From NCBI RefSeq assembly GCF_000820225.1, contig NZ_CDDK01000002.1, forward strand, positions 110,883 to 174,882: a stretch of DNA of 64,000 nt, written 5' to 3'. The notes beneath the pieces are model-generated. The model was not told where the DNA came from, made no database searches, and worked only from the letters and a program-made list of their open reading frames with translations. How positions within the stretch are numbered: the first letter of the stretch is position 1; each line of letters starts with the position of its first letter. Positions 48,720 through 57,625 of the stretch are shown here, piece after piece. The DNA is from Aeromonas veronii bv. veronii. Its GTDB lineage: Bacteria; Pseudomonadota; Gammaproteobacteria; Enterobacterales; Aeromonadaceae. The position numbers and the translations under genes are program-made.

Positions 48720-48745
48720 TTTATTAATTTGCGCAGCGAAATAAA
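48720..48745. promoter_or_regulatory. Candidate NagC box near nagE
   Basis: TTTATT and AATAAA arms flank a TTTGCG..GCGAAA-like centre. The layout resembles NagC operators in which two boxes allow repression by looping. Confidence 0.55.
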
Positions 48746-48837
48746 AGCCCTAGACTGCCAATCAAGCCTTGATGGCTTATGCGTCAAACGTGATAAGCAC
48801 TTAATTTCTAGAAAAACATTAACTAAGGAGAGGAACC

Positions 48838-50316
48838 GTGAACATTCTCGGTTATTTGCAAAAGATCGGCCGTGCCCTGATGGTGCCGGTAGCGGTATTG
48901 CCTGCCGCCGCGATCCTGATGGGGGTTGGCTACTGGATTGACCCGAATGGTTGGGGTGGTGACAGTGCGCTGGCTGCCTTCCTGATTAAAGCGGGCGCAG
49001 CCATTATCGATAACATGTCCGTACTGTTCGCAGTCGGTGTCGCTTACGGTATGTCCAAGGATAAAGACGGTTCTGCTGCGCTGGCAGGTCTGGTCGGCTT
49101 CCTGGTCGTTACCACCCTGCTGAGCCCGGGCGCTGTGGCACAGATCAAGAGCATCCCGGTGGAGCAGGTTCCTGCCGCGTTTGCCAAGATCAGCAACCAG
49201 TTCGTGGGTATCCTGTGTGGTGTTATCGCCGCTGAGCTGTACAACCGCTTCAGCAGCGTCGAGCTGCACAAGGCACTCTCCTTCTTCTCCGGTCGTCGTC
49301 TGGTACCGATCGTAACCTCCGTGGTGATGATCGTTGTATCCTTCATCCTGATGGCCGTATGGCCGGCAATCTACGGTGGTCTGGTCTCCTTCGGTGAGTC
49401 CATCGTGAGCCTGGGCTCTACCGGTGCCGGTATCTACGCCTTCTTCAACCGTCTGCTGATCCCGATCGGTCTGCACCACGCCCTGAACTCCGTGTTCTGG
49501 TTCAACGTGGCCGGTATCAACGACATCCCGAACTTCCTGGGTGGTCAGGCTACCATCGATGCCGCTCTGGCCGCTGGCAAGAGCCTGGAGCAGGTGAAAG
49601 GCGTGGTCGGTATGTACCAGGCTGGCTTCTTCCCCATCATGATGTTCGGTCTGCCGGGTGCCGCTCTGGCCATCTACCACTCCGCCAAGAAAGAGAACAA
49701 AGAGAAAGTTGCTTCCATCATGATCGCAGCTGCCTTTGCCTCCTTCTTCACCGGTGTAACCGAGCCGCTCGAGTTCTCCTTCATGTTCGTGGCGCCGGTA
49801 CTGTATGTCATCCACGCCGTACTGACCGGTATCTCCGTGTTCATCGCTGCCTCCATGCAGTGGATGGCCGGTTTCGGTTTCAGTGCCGGTCTGGTGGATA
49901 TGGTGCTCTCCAGCCGTAACCCGCTGGCGACCAACTGGTACATGCTGATCCCTCAGGGTCTGGTCTTCTTCGGCCTCTACTACACCGTGTTCCGCGTAGT
50001 GATTGCCAAGCTGAACCTGAAAACCCCGGGTCGTGAAGATGACGAAGAGAGTGCTCCGGCTGCCGCTCAATCTACCAACCGTACCGAGCTGGCCAAGCAA
50101 TACCTGGAAGTGCTGGGTGGTCAAGAGAACCTGGTCTCCATCGATGCCTGCATCACCCGTCTGCGTCTGACTCTGAAAGACCGCAGCATCGTCGATGAGC
50201 GCAAGCTGAAAGCCCTGGGTGCGGCCGGTGTGGTCAAACTCGGTGAGCAGAACCTGCAGGTGATTCTGGGCCCATTGGCCGAAATCATCGCCGGTGAGAT
50301 GAAAGCCCTGCGTTAA
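48838..50316 (+). CDS. nagE: PTS N-acetylglucosamine transporter IIBC
   Basis: A 492-residue phosphotransferase-system permease. The IIC domain (residues about 1-380, with about 10 membrane segments) contains FNRLLIPIGLHHALN and GVTEPLEFSFMF. A linker rich in Ala, Glu and Asp (about 395-412) leads to the IIB domain, with the phosphorylated Cys in SIDACITRLRL (near residue 440). The IIA domain of E. coli NagE is absent, so a separate glucose-type IIA (Crr) is needed. The start codon is GTG with AAGGAG eight bases upstream. Its place beside nagBAC supports GlcNAc as substrate. Confidence 0.92.
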   Translation: MNILGYLQKIGRALMVPVAVLPAAAILMGVGYWIDPNGWGGDSALAAFLIKAGAAIIDNMSVLFAVGVAYGMSKDKDGSAALAGLVGFLVVTTLLSPGAVAQIKSIPVEQVPAAFAKISNQFVGILCGVIAAELYNRFSSVELHKALSFFSGRRLVPIVTSVVMIVVSFILMAVWPAIYGGLVSFGESIVSLGSTGAGIYAFFNRLLIPIGLHHALNSVFWFNVAGINDIPNFLGGQATIDAALAAGKSLEQVKGVVGMYQAGFFPIMMFGLPGAALAIYHSAKKENKEKVASIMIAAAFASFFTGVTEPLEFSFMFVAPVLYVIHAVLTGISVFIAASMQWMAGFGFSAGLVDMVLSSRNPLATNWYMLIPQGLVFFGLYYTVFRVVIAKLNLKTPGREDDEESAPAAAQSTNRTELAKQYLEVLGGQENLVSIDACITRLRLTLKDRSIVDERKLKALGAAGVVKLGEQNLQVILGPLAEIIAGEMKALR

Positions 50317-50365
50317 TCGAGCGACTCGCTCACCTCAAGTCTAAGTCCATTGTTGACATAACTAA

Positions 50366-50384
50366 GGGCCCCACTCAGGGGCCC
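50366..50384 (+). terminator. GC hairpin after nagE
   Basis: A 7-bp GC-only stem (50366-50372 with 50378-50384) without a T-run. It may be a weak terminator or attenuator between nagE and the hexosaminidase gene. Confidence 0.5.
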
Positions 50385-50437
50385 CATATAAAAAAGCCAA
50401 GAAAATCCAACCTTTACTTCAAATGAGAGCAGCAGTT

Positions 50438-53101
50438 ATGAACTTGAAACATTCTCTGTTAGCCATTGCCATGTCTACCGTTTTTGTCAGCCAGGTCCAG
50501 GCAGCCGATGCCGCCAAGCAGGCCGTGGTCGACTCCCTCGCCAACAACCTGGTGGTCAAGTATGAGGTGGTCACCAACGACGGTGCCGGTGCCGGCCTCG
50601 ATTGCCAGGCGCTCGGTTCCGAGTGGGCGAGCTGTGGCGTTGCCAAGCTGCACCTGACCAATACCGGTGCGGACGTCACCTCCAAAGACTGGAGCATCTA
50701 CGTCTCCTCCATCCGTCGTATCCAGCGTGTGGATAACGACCAGTTCACCATCACCCACCTGACCGGCGATCTCTATCGTTTGACGCCAAGCGAGAAGTTC
50801 CAGGGCTTTGCCAAGGATGCCACGGTTGAAGTGCCGCTGGTGGTGGAATACTGGGTACTGTTCGAATCTGACATCATGCCGAACTGGTATGTCGCCAGCG
50901 AAGGTGCCGAGCCGAAAGTACTGGCCAGCATGAGCAACATCAATGATGCCAGCACCTACGAGAAGCCGATGCCGGCCGATGGCTGGAAGCGCACCAAGGA
51001 TGACAAGAACATCCTGATGAACAGCGAAACCCGTTTCGCGGCCAACCAGACCAGCACCCTGCTGCCGGCTGGCAAGATTGACAACCAGATCCTGCCGACC
51101 CCGATGAAGCAGGTAGTCAAAGCTGGCCCGCAGGTTGACTTCTCTACCATCAAACTCAATGCCCTGGATCTGGCGAGCGATCGCGCCGAGGCCCTGAAGG
51201 CTCAACTGACCAAGCTGGGTGTTACCCTCTCCGACACCGGCTACCCGGTGACCATCAAGCTCGGCAGCAAGCTCAAGCAGGCTGAAGGCTATGACATGAC
51301 CATCGGTCAGAAGGGCACAGTGATCCAGGGGCGCGACATCGACGGGGCATTCTGGGGTGCACAATCCCTGATCTCCCTGCTGGGTGTTGATGACAAGCTG
51401 GTGAGCCCGATGACCGTCGAGGATGCGCCGCGCTTTGAATACCGTGGCATGCAGACCGACGTGGCCCGCCACTTCCGCAGTCTGGATACCATGAAGAAGC
51501 TGGTTGACCAGATGTCTGCCATGAAGCTCAACGTGCTGCACCTTGGCCTGACCAACGATGAAGGCTGGCGTCTGGAGATCCCGGGTCTGCCGGAGCTGAC
51601 CCAGGTCGGTAGCCAGCGTTGCCACGACGAGTCCGAAACCAAGTGCCTGATGCCGCAACTGGGTTCCGGCCCGACCAGCGACAACCAGGGTTCCGGTTTC
51701 TACAGCAAGTCTGACTACGTGGATCTGGTGCGTTATGCCAAGGCCCGCGGGGTGACCGTGATCCCCGAGATCAACATGCCGGCCCACGCCCGTGCTGCCG
51801 TGGTCTCCATGGAAGCGCGCTACAAGCGTCTGATGGCGGAAGGCAAAGAGGCGGAAGCCAACCAGTTCCGTCTGACTGATCCGGCTGACACCTCCAACGT
51901 CACCTCGGTCCAGTTCTACGACAAGATGTCCTTCATCAACCCTTGCCAGCCGGGTGCTGCCACCTTCGTGGCCAAGGTCATGGATGAAGTTGCCCAGATG
52001 CACCAGGCCGCCGGTCAGCCACTGACCGCATGGCACTACGGTGGTGATGAGGCTAAGAACATCATGCAGGGCGGTGGCTATCAGGATCCGGCCGTCACCA
52101 AGAAAGAAGAGCTGGTCGCCTGGAAAGGCAACGTCGACTCCAGCAAGCAGGACAAGCCGTTTGGCAAGTCCCCGATGTGCCAGAAGATGATCGACGAAGG
52201 CAAGATCAAGGAAGTGGGCGAGCTGCCGGTTTACTTCGCCAAGGAAGTGGGCCAGATGGTCAAAGACCGCGGCTTCTCTACCCTGCAGGCGTGGGAAGAT
52301 GGTCTGAAGTACGCCAGCGGTGCCAAGGACTTCGCCACCGACAACACCCGTGTCAATTTCTGGGAAACCCTCTACTGGGGTGGCTTCAACGAAGCGATGA
52401 AGTGGGCCCACAAGGGTTACGAAGTGGTGTTGTCCAACCCGGATTACCTCTACTTCGACTTCCCGAACGAAGTACACCCGGCTGAGCGTGGCTACTACTG
52501 GGCAACCCGTTTCAACGACACCCGCAAGGTATTTGCCTTCGCCCCGGAAAACCTGCCGCAGAACGCCGAGACTTCGGTTGACCGCGACGGCAACGCCTTC
52601 GTGGCCAAGGGTGACCAGGATCCGGTCAAGTTCAAGGGGATCTCCGGTCAGCAGTGGAGTGAAACCGTGCGTACCGATGCTCAGTACGAGTACATGGTCT
52701 ACCCGCGTATCTTCTCCGTGGCCGAGCGCGCCTGGCACAAAGGTGGCTTTGAGCTGAACTATGTGAAGGGTCGTGAGTTCTCCGGCGAGACCAAGTTCGT
52801 CAACAAGGCCACCCTCAACAAAGAGTGGAACCAGTTTGCCAACGTACTGGGTCAGCGCGTGCTGCCGAAACTGGATCAGGCCGGTGTTGAATACCGCCTC
52901 TCCGTACCGGGTGCCAAGGTAGTGAACGGTGTGCTGGAAGCGAACGTGGATCTGCCGGGTCTGCCCATCCAGTACAGCCTGGACGGTACCAACTGGAGTG
53001 CCTATGACGCCGCGGCCAAGCCGAGCGTGAATGGCAAGGTCTACCTGCGTACCACCAGCTTCGATGGCAAGCGCACCAGCCGCGTCACCGAACTGAACTG
53101 A
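50438..53101 (+). CDS. Secreted beta-N-acetylhexosaminidase (chitobiase, GH20)
   Basis: An 887-residue glycoside hydrolase. A signal peptide (MNLKHSLLAIAMSTVFVSQVQA) ends near residue 22. Domains in order: an N-terminal carbohydrate-binding domain CHB_HEX (about 30-190), a GH20b domain (about 220-330), the catalytic TIM barrel (about 335-760) and a C-terminal CHB_HEX_C domain (about 810-885). The catalytic Asp-Glu pair lies in HYGGDEAKN, at about residues 537-538. It cleaves chitobiose to GlcNAc in the periplasm or outside, feeding NagE and NagBA. An in-frame ATG at 50423 lacks a ribosome site. It may be NagC-controlled with nagE. Confidence 0.94.
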   Translation: MNLKHSLLAIAMSTVFVSQVQAADAAKQAVVDSLANNLVVKYEVVTNDGAGAGLDCQALGSEWASCGVAKLHLTNTGADVTSKDWSIYVSSIRRIQRVDNDQFTITHLTGDLYRLTPSEKFQGFAKDATVEVPLVVEYWVLFESDIMPNWYVASEGAEPKVLASMSNINDASTYEKPMPADGWKRTKDDKNILMNSETRFAANQTSTLLPAGKIDNQILPTPMKQVVKAGPQVDFSTIKLNALDLASDRAEALKAQLTKLGVTLSDTGYPVTIKLGSKLKQAEGYDMTIGQKGTVIQGRDIDGAFWGAQSLISLLGVDDKLVSPMTVEDAPRFEYRGMQTDVARHFRSLDTMKKLVDQMSAMKLNVLHLGLTNDEGWRLEIPGLPELTQVGSQRCHDESETKCLMPQLGSGPTSDNQGSGFYSKSDYVDLVRYAKARGVTVIPEINMPAHARAAVVSMEARYKRLMAEGKEAEANQFRLTDPADTSNVTSVQFYDKMSFINPCQPGAATFVAKVMDEVAQMHQAAGQPLTAWHYGGDEAKNIMQGGGYQDPAVTKKEELVAWKGNVDSSKQDKPFGKSPMCQKMIDEGKIKEVGELPVYFAKEVGQMVKDRGFSTLQAWEDGLKYASGAKDFATDNTRVNFWETLYWGGFNEAMKWAHKGYEVVLSNPDYLYFDFPNEVHPAERGYYWATRFNDTRKVFAFAPENLPQNAETSVDRDGNAFVAKGDQDPVKFKGISGQQWSETVRTDAQYEYMVYPRIFSVAERAWHKGGFELNYVKGREFSGETKFVNKATLNKEWNQFANVLGQRVLPKLDQAGVEYRLSVPGAKVVNGVLEANVDLPGLPIQYSLDGTNWSAYDAAAKPSVNGKVYLRTTSFDGKRTSRVTELN

Positions 53102-53123
53102 TAGCAGTCAACCGTTAACATGA

Positions 53124-53146
53124 GGTGGGTCGCAAGACCCGCCTTT
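53124..53146 (+). terminator. First hairpin after the hexosaminidase gene
   Basis: An 8-bp stem with one G.U pair (53124-53131 with 53136-53143), stable GCAA loop, and TTT. Confidence 0.6.
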
Positions 53147-53242
53147 CCCAAGGGCGATGGCGCATCGGGTTTGGGAAAGGTTGACTGTGCGTGTGAGCCT
53201 TTGTTGTGTGTAATTGTCTGTTTTGTGTTTTTCATCACTTTC

Positions 53243-53268
53243 AGCCCCGCCTCGTGCGGGGCTTTTTT
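53243..53268 (+). terminator. Rho-independent terminator upstream of glnS
   Basis: An 8-bp GC-rich stem (53243-53250 with 53256-53263) and six T residues. It should end the hexosaminidase transcript. Confidence 0.92.
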
Positions 53269-53456
53269 ATGCATTTGGTGTGCAATGTGCCAAGCCACGC
53301 CGTTTTTAGCGGTGCAATGGCCGGGAAATGGCCCGGAAGTGCCAAATTCAGGTTGAGACAGCGCCCGTAATAAGGGATCATACCCGGCTTGACGGCGGGG
53401 GGATGAGGGTGCCAGCCGGCACAACTTCCGCCAGTGACGCTTTTTTGAGGTGAGCC

Positions 53457-55118
53457 ATGAGTCAGGCGAACAGCCCAACTAACTTTATTCGTCAGATCAT
53501 TGATGAAGATCTGGCCAGCGGTAAGCACAGCAGCGTGCATACCCGTTTTCCGCCCGAGCCGAACGGTTATCTCCATATCGGCCACGCCAAGTCCATCTGT
53601 CTGAACTTCGGCATCGCCCGCGACTATCAGGGCCAGTGCAACCTGCGTTTCGATGACACCAACCCGGTGAAGGAAGATATCGAGTACGTAGAGTCCATCA
53701 AGCAGGACGTGCAGTGGCTCGGCTTCCAGTGGAACGGCGAGATCTGCTACTCCTCCGACTATTTCGACAAGCTGCACGGCTACGCCATCGAGCTGATTGA
53801 AAAGGGTCTGGCCTATGTGGACGAGCTGACGCCCGAGCAGATGCGCGAGTACCGTGGCACCCTGACTGAAGCTGGCAAGAACAGCCCGTTCCGCGATCGC
53901 AGCGTGGAAGAGAACCTGGCGCTGTTTGCCAAGATGAAGAATGGCGAGTTCGCCGAAGGCACCGCCTGCCTGCGCGCCAAGATTGACATGGCATCTCCCT
54001 TCATGGTGATGCGTGATCCGGTTATCTACCGCATCAAGTTTGCCCACCACCACCAGACCGGTGACAAGTGGTGCATCTACCCGATGTATGACTTCACCCA
54101 CTGCATCTCGGACGCGCTGGAAGGGATCACCCACTCCATCTGTACCCTGGAGTTCCAGGACAACCGTCGCCTGTACGACTGGGTGCTGGACAACATCACC
54201 ATCGACTGCCACCCCCGTCAGTACGAGTTCTCTCGTCTGAACCTCGAATACACCGTCATGTCCAAGCGCAAGCTGAACCTGCTGGTGACCGAGAAGCACG
54301 TCGATGGTTGGGATGACCCGCGCATGCTGACCGTCTCCGGTCTGCGTCGTCGTGGTTACACCCCGGCCTCCATCCGCGAGTTCTGCAAGCGCATCGGCGT
54401 CACCAAGCAGGACAACATCGTCGAGATGAGCATGCTGGAAGCCTGCATCCGTGAAGACCTCAACGAGAATGCGCCGCGCGCCATGGCCGTGCTGCATCCG
54501 GTGAAAGTGGTCATCGAGAACCTGGCTGCCGACGAAGTGCTGACTGCCCCGGCCCACCCGAGCAATGCCGAGATGGGTACCCGCGAGCTGAACTTCACCC
54601 GCGAGATCTTCATCGACGAAGCGGACTTCAAAGAAGAGGCGAACAAGCAGTTCAAGCGTCTGGTGCTGGGCAAGGAAGTGCGTCTGCGCAATGCCTATGT
54701 GATCAAGGCTGAGCGCATAGAGAAAGATGCCGATGGCAAGGTGACTTGCATCTACTGTTCCTACGATCCTGAGACCCTGGGCAAGGATCCGGCCGATGGC
54801 CGCAAGGTGAAAGGGGTGATCCACTGGGTCAGCGCCACTCACTCCCTGCCAGCAGAAGTGCGTCTCTACGATCGTCTGTTCAAGGTACCGAACCCGGGCG
54901 CCGAGGATGACTTCGAAGCTGCGCTGAACCCGGAATCCCTGGTGATCATCGAGGGTGCCCGTGTCGAAGCTTCGCTCAAGAACGCCAAGCCGGAGCAGGC
55001 TTACCAGTTCGAGCGTGAAGGTTACTTCTGCGCCGACAACAAGCTCTCCAGCCCGGAGCATCTGGTGTTCAACCGCACCGTTGCCCTGCGTGACTCCTGG
55101 GGCAAGGTAGAAGGCTAA
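53457..55118 (+). CDS. glnS: Glutaminyl-tRNA synthetase
   Basis: A 553-residue class I synthetase, near E. coli GlnS length (554). The HIGH motif is in [15 protein letters not shown] (residues about 33-47), the KMSKS-like motif is VMSKRKLN (near 268), and [16 protein letters not shown] and [15 protein letters not shown] are family blocks. GAGGTGA precedes the ATG. It attaches glutamine to tRNA-Gln. It is a single gene, ended by a very long hairpin. Confidence 0.97.
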   Translation: MSQANSPTNFIRQIIDEDLASGKHSSVHTRFPPEPNGYLHIGHAKSICLNFGIARDYQGQCNLRFDDTNPVKEDIEYVESIKQDVQWLGFQWNGEICYSSDYFDKLHGYAIELIEKGLAYVDELTPEQMREYRGTLTEAGKNSPFRDRSVEENLALFAKMKNGEFAEGTACLRAKIDMASPFMVMRDPVIYRIKFAHHHQTGDKWCIYPMYDFTHCISDALEGITHSICTLEFQDNRRLYDWVLDNITIDCHPRQYEFSRLNLEYTVMSKRKLNLLVTEKHVDGWDDPRMLTVSGLRRRGYTPASIREFCKRIGVTKQDNIVEMSMLEACIREDLNENAPRAMAVLHPVKVVIENLAADEVLTAPAHPSNAEMGTRELNFTREIFIDEADFKEEANKQFKRLVLGKEVRLRNAYVIKAERIEKDADGKVTCIYCSYDPETLGKDPADGRKVKGVIHWVSATHSLPAEVRLYDRLFKVPNPGAEDDFEAALNPESLVIIEGARVEASLKNAKPEQAYQFEREGYFCADNKLSSPEHLVFNRTVALRDSWGKVEG

Positions 55119-55169
55119 CTCAGTAGGGCAGGGGAAACCCTGCCCTGTGTGCTGCCAGCGGCCTGCGCC

Positions 55170-55211
55170 GGACAATAAAAAAGCCAGCATCAGCTGGCTT
55201 TTTTATTGTCC
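55170..55211. terminator. Long perfect bidirectional terminator between glnS and fur
   Basis: A perfect 19-bp inverted repeat (55170-55188 with 55193-55211) has an ATCA loop. Its middle contains A and T runs that serve as T-tracts in either direction. Confidence 0.94.
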
Positions 55212-55234
55212 GTTATCTGCAAGTCGCGGCCGAC

Positions 55235-55663
55235 TTATTCGTCGTGCTTGCACTCACCAGTAGCACAATGACCGTAGAGGTAGAGGCTGTGATTGGTGAG
55301 ACGGATATTGAATTTCTTGGCGATCTCGCGCTGACGCTGTTCGATCACTTCGTCGGAGAACTCGATCACCTTGCCGCAGTCGAGGCAAACCAGGTGGTCG
55401 TGATGCTCCTGAGTGGCCAGTTCGAATACCGACTTGCCACCTTCGAAGTGGTGACGGGTAACGATACCGGCATCATCAAACTGGTTGAGAACGCGATAGA
55501 CGGTAGCGAGACCAATCTCTTCACCCAGGTCGATCAGTCGTTTATAGAGATCTTCGGCGCTGGTGTGCTGGCAGTCCGGCTGTTGCAGGATTTCCAGGAT
55601 TTTGACCCGGGGCAAAGTGATCTTGAGCCCGGCCTTTTTTAACGCTTGGTTGTTGTCTGCCAT
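55235..55663 (-). CDS. fur: Ferric uptake regulator Fur
   Basis: A 142-residue metal-responsive repressor. The winged helix (residues about 1-80) has KITLPRVKILEILQ and TVYRVLNQFDDAGI. Metal-binding residues lie in RHHFEGGKSVFEL and EHHDHLVCLDCGKVIEF (His cluster plus Cys-x2-Cys), and a second C-terminal Cys pair in GHCATGEC. It matches E. coli Fur. It is separated from fldA by an inserted DUF4442 gene on the opposite strand, unlike E. coli where fldA adjoins fur. Confidence 0.97.
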   Translation of the reverse strand: MADNNQALKKAGLKITLPRVKILEILQQPDCQHTSAEDLYKRLIDLGEEIGLATVYRVLNQFDDAGIVTRHHFEGGKSVFELATQEHHDHLVCLDCGKVIEFSDEVIEQRQREIAKKFNIRLTNHSLYLYGHCATGECKHDE

Positions 55664-55816
55664 ATTCTACTTATTCGCATTCTCGAAGGTGGGGTTATTC
55701 TGATGGACTGCCGCAGGAATGGCAACCTTGAACTCGCTTGGCCTGTCATTATAGGTCGTAGCCTCCCTAAAAATAAACCCAGCAATTCAAGGGGTTTAGC
55801 CATAAATGGCCGGTTG

Positions 55817-55833
55817 GATTGAAATAATCAATC
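55817..55833. repeat. Inverted repeat between fur and the DUF4442 gene
   Basis: GATTGA (55817-55822) and TCAATC (55828-55833) flank AATAA in the divergent promoter region. It may be an operator; the regulator is unknown, and it is not a good Fur box. Confidence 0.35.
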
Positions 55834-55904
55834 GTGTCGTCCGACTTGCTGGCATGGCAGATGTTGATAAGATGTAACTTTCATATTCTGGTCGGATGAG
55901 ATCC

Positions 55905-56378
55905 ATGGATTGGCTTTTTGACAATGCGGCCTGGGTGCGCCGTGCACTCAACGCCTGGCCCCCTTTCTGGGGTGCCGGTATCAAGATAGAGACCCTGAGC
56001 GATGACTTTCGCTACTGCCGGGTGACCCTCAAATCCCGCTGGTGGAACAAGAACGCCAACCGCACCCAGTTTGGCGGCAGCATGTTTGCCATGACGGACC
56101 CCATCTATCCGCTGATGCTGATGGGCTACTTCAAGAATCGCTACTACGTCTGGGACAAGGCGGGCAGCATCAACTACATCAAGCCGGGCAAGGGCAAGCT
56201 GGTGGCCGAGTTTAACCTGACCGAGGGCAAGCTGGCCGAAATCGTGGCGGCGACCGAAGGTGGCAACAAACATTTCCCCGAATTCGAGGTGACGGTACAA
56301 GACAAGAGCGGCGAGCTGGTGGCGCAGGTCAAGCGCACCCTCTATGTGCGAGCCAAACCGGAGCACAGAGGTGAATAA
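55905..56378 (+). CDS. DUF4442 hotdog-fold protein, thioesterase-like
   Basis: A protein of about 157 residues with the DUF4442 layout: WPPFWGAGIKIETLSDDF (residues about 20-37), NRTQFGGSMFAMTDPIYPLM (about 54-73), where an Asp and the hotdog helix lie, and VKRTLYVRAKPE at the end. The hotdog fold suggests acyl-CoA thioesterase or related activity, but no substrate is known. Two ATGs are possible (55896 and 55905); neither has a strong ribosome site. The gene lies on the opposite strand between fur and fldA. Confidence 0.78.
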   Translation: MDWLFDNAAWVRRALNAWPPFWGAGIKIETLSDDFRYCRVTLKSRWWNKNANRTQFGGSMFAMTDPIYPLMLMGYFKNRYYVWDKAGSINYIKPGKGKLVAEFNLTEGKLAEIVAATEGGNKHFPEFEVTVQDKSGELVAQVKRTLYVRAKPEHRGE

Positions 56379-56415
56379 CAGGGGAGAATGAAGGCAGGCA
56401 TCGCCACTTGCAGAT

Positions 56416-56445
56416 ACAACAAGGGCCCGTCAGGGCCCTTGTTGT
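56416..56445. terminator. Strong hairpin between the DUF4442 gene and fldA
   Basis: A perfect 13-bp stem (56416-56428 with 56433-56445) and GTCA loop between convergent genes. It lacks a T-run on either side. Confidence 0.65.
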
Positions 56446-56467
56446 CAGAGGTATGAGGGGAAGCGGA

Positions 56468-56992
56468 TTACTCCAGCTCGCCTAGGCACATCTCTTCGTG
56501 CAGCTGCTTGCACCAGCCCTTGACGCGCTCGGCGGTCAGCTCCGGCTGGCGATCTTCATCGATACCCAGACCGACAAAGTGCTTGTCATCGACCAGTGCC
56601 TTGGAGGCTTCGAACTCGTAGCCGGCAGTCGGCCAGTGACCGATGATGATGGCGCCTTTGGCTTCGACGATGTCACGCAGGGTGCCCATGGCGTCGAGGA
56701 AGTACTCGGAATAGTCTTCCTGATCACCGCAACCGAAGATGGCGACCAGCTTGTTGGTGAAGTCGATTTCGCCCAGATCGGGGAAGAAGTCGTCCCAGTC
56801 GGCCTGGGCTTCGCCGTAGTACCAAGTCGGGATGCCGAACATCAGCAGATCAAAGCTCTCGATGTCGGCCTTGCTGCTCTTGGCGATGTCACGGACTTCA
56901 ATCAGGTTTTTGCCCAGCTCTTTCTGGATCATCTTGGCGACAGCTTCGGTGTTACCGGTATCGCTGCCAAAAAACAGACCTACACTTGCCAT
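56468..56992 (-). CDS. fldA: Flavodoxin 1
   Basis: A 174-residue long-chain flavodoxin. The FMN phosphate loop is FGSDTGNTEAVAK (residues about 8-20), with GIPTWYYGEAQADWDDFF and FGCGDQEDYSEYF forming the isoalloxazine loops. It carries electrons for biotin synthase, IspG/H, and radical enzymes, and could accept electrons from the PFOR in this window. It lies in the ybfF-ybfE-fldA order of E. coli. Confidence 0.96.
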   Translation of the reverse strand: MASVGLFFGSDTGNTEAVAKMIQKELGKNLIEVRDIAKSSKADIESFDLLMFGIPTWYYGEAQADWDDFFPDLGEIDFTNKLVAIFGCGDQEDYSEYFLDAMGTLRDIVEAKGAIIIGHWPTAGYEFEASKALVDDKHFVGLGIDEDRQPELTAERVKGWCKQLHEEMCLGELE

Positions 56993-57031
56993 AGTGTTTA
57001 GTTACCCGTATTTGGTGTTAATGCTCAACGC

Positions 57032-57328
57032 TCAGACTGCAATGTCCACCGCAAAGGCGGACTCAATCTGTTGTTTCAGGATAGATTGGATCAGCTCGGC
57101 TCGGCTGATGTTCTGTTGTAACGCAAGTTGGTTCAGGCGCTCCAGCAACTCGGCCTCCACCTTTAACTCTACCCGCTTCAGCCCATTTTCCCGATCGCGC
57201 TTAAGCTGGTTACGCTTGTTGATCTTGAGCTGGGTCTCGCGGGGGAGTGGATTGGTCTTTGGCCTGCCGGGGCGCTTCTCATTTGCGAACAGATCCAGTG
57301 TTGTTCGATCAGTTTGCTGTTTGGCCAT
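57032..57328 (-). CDS. ybfE: LexA-regulated protein YbfE-like
   Basis: A 98-residue basic protein. NEKRPGRPKTNPLPRETQL (residues about 16-34) includes an AT-hook-like GRP core, and QLALQQNISRAELIQSILKQQ (about 67-87) resembles a ribbon-helix-helix segment. This matches E. coli YbfE in size and order beside fldA. YbfE is LexA-controlled in E. coli, but I do not find a good LexA box upstream here. Confidence 0.85.
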   Translation of the reverse strand: MAKQQTDRTTLDLFANEKRPGRPKTNPLPRETQLKINKRNQLKRDRENGLKRVELKVEAELLERLNQLALQQNISRAELIQSILKQQIESAFAVDIAV

Positions 57329-57348
57329 ACATCACAGATGAAAATAAG

Positions 57349-57570
57349 TTAGCCGAGTCCTGAGCCTTCCCAGCCCAGTTCGATCAGCCCCTTGGCGACA
57401 AAACCCGCACAACCCAGAAACAGTACCAACCAGACGATAAAACGACCGAAACGGGGCACGTTGCCGCGCTTGAGCACGTCCTGAATGGCCAGGCCAATCA
57501 ATATGAAAATGGCCACAAAGAATAACTTGAGGCCCAAACTTTCGATCAGGTCGATATGTTCACTTAGCAT
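57349..57570 (-). CDS. DUF2788 small membrane protein
   Basis: A 73-residue protein with two hydrophobic segments, LKLFFVAIFILIGLAI (residues about 14-29) and IVWLVLFLGCAGFVAKGLI (about 44-62), typical of DUF2788. Function is unknown. It lies between ybfF and ybfE on the same strand. Confidence 0.8.
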   Translation of the reverse strand: MLSEHIDLIESLGLKLFFVAIFILIGLAIQDVLKRGNVPRFGRFIVWLVLFLGCAGFVAKGLIELGWEGSGLG

Positions 57571-57625
57571 GGATTGCGCACACTCCTTATGACGGGCGCA
57601 CTATATCACAAAGGATTTGAAACTG

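Larger units (their letters stand above)
53102..53456. other. Non-coding stretch between hexosaminidase and glnS
   Basis: It contains two hairpins (53124-53143 and 53243-53268) and the glnS upstream region. A clear glnS promoter was not identified. No gene is supported here. Confidence 0.55.

Noticed and set aside
50459-52738. A 759-codon open frame on the minus strand opposite the hexosaminidase gene
   Set aside because: It is a mirror of strong GC-rich codon use in the real gene, and its translation shows no family features. The sense frame has a signal peptide and GH20 motifs.
53241-55190. A 649-codon open frame opposite glnS
   Set aside because: Same cause; glnS has clear HIGH and KMSKS-like motifs.
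57329-57348. A LexA box upstream of ybfE
   Set aside because: CTGT and ACAG occur but with 13 bases between rather than eight, so the match fails.
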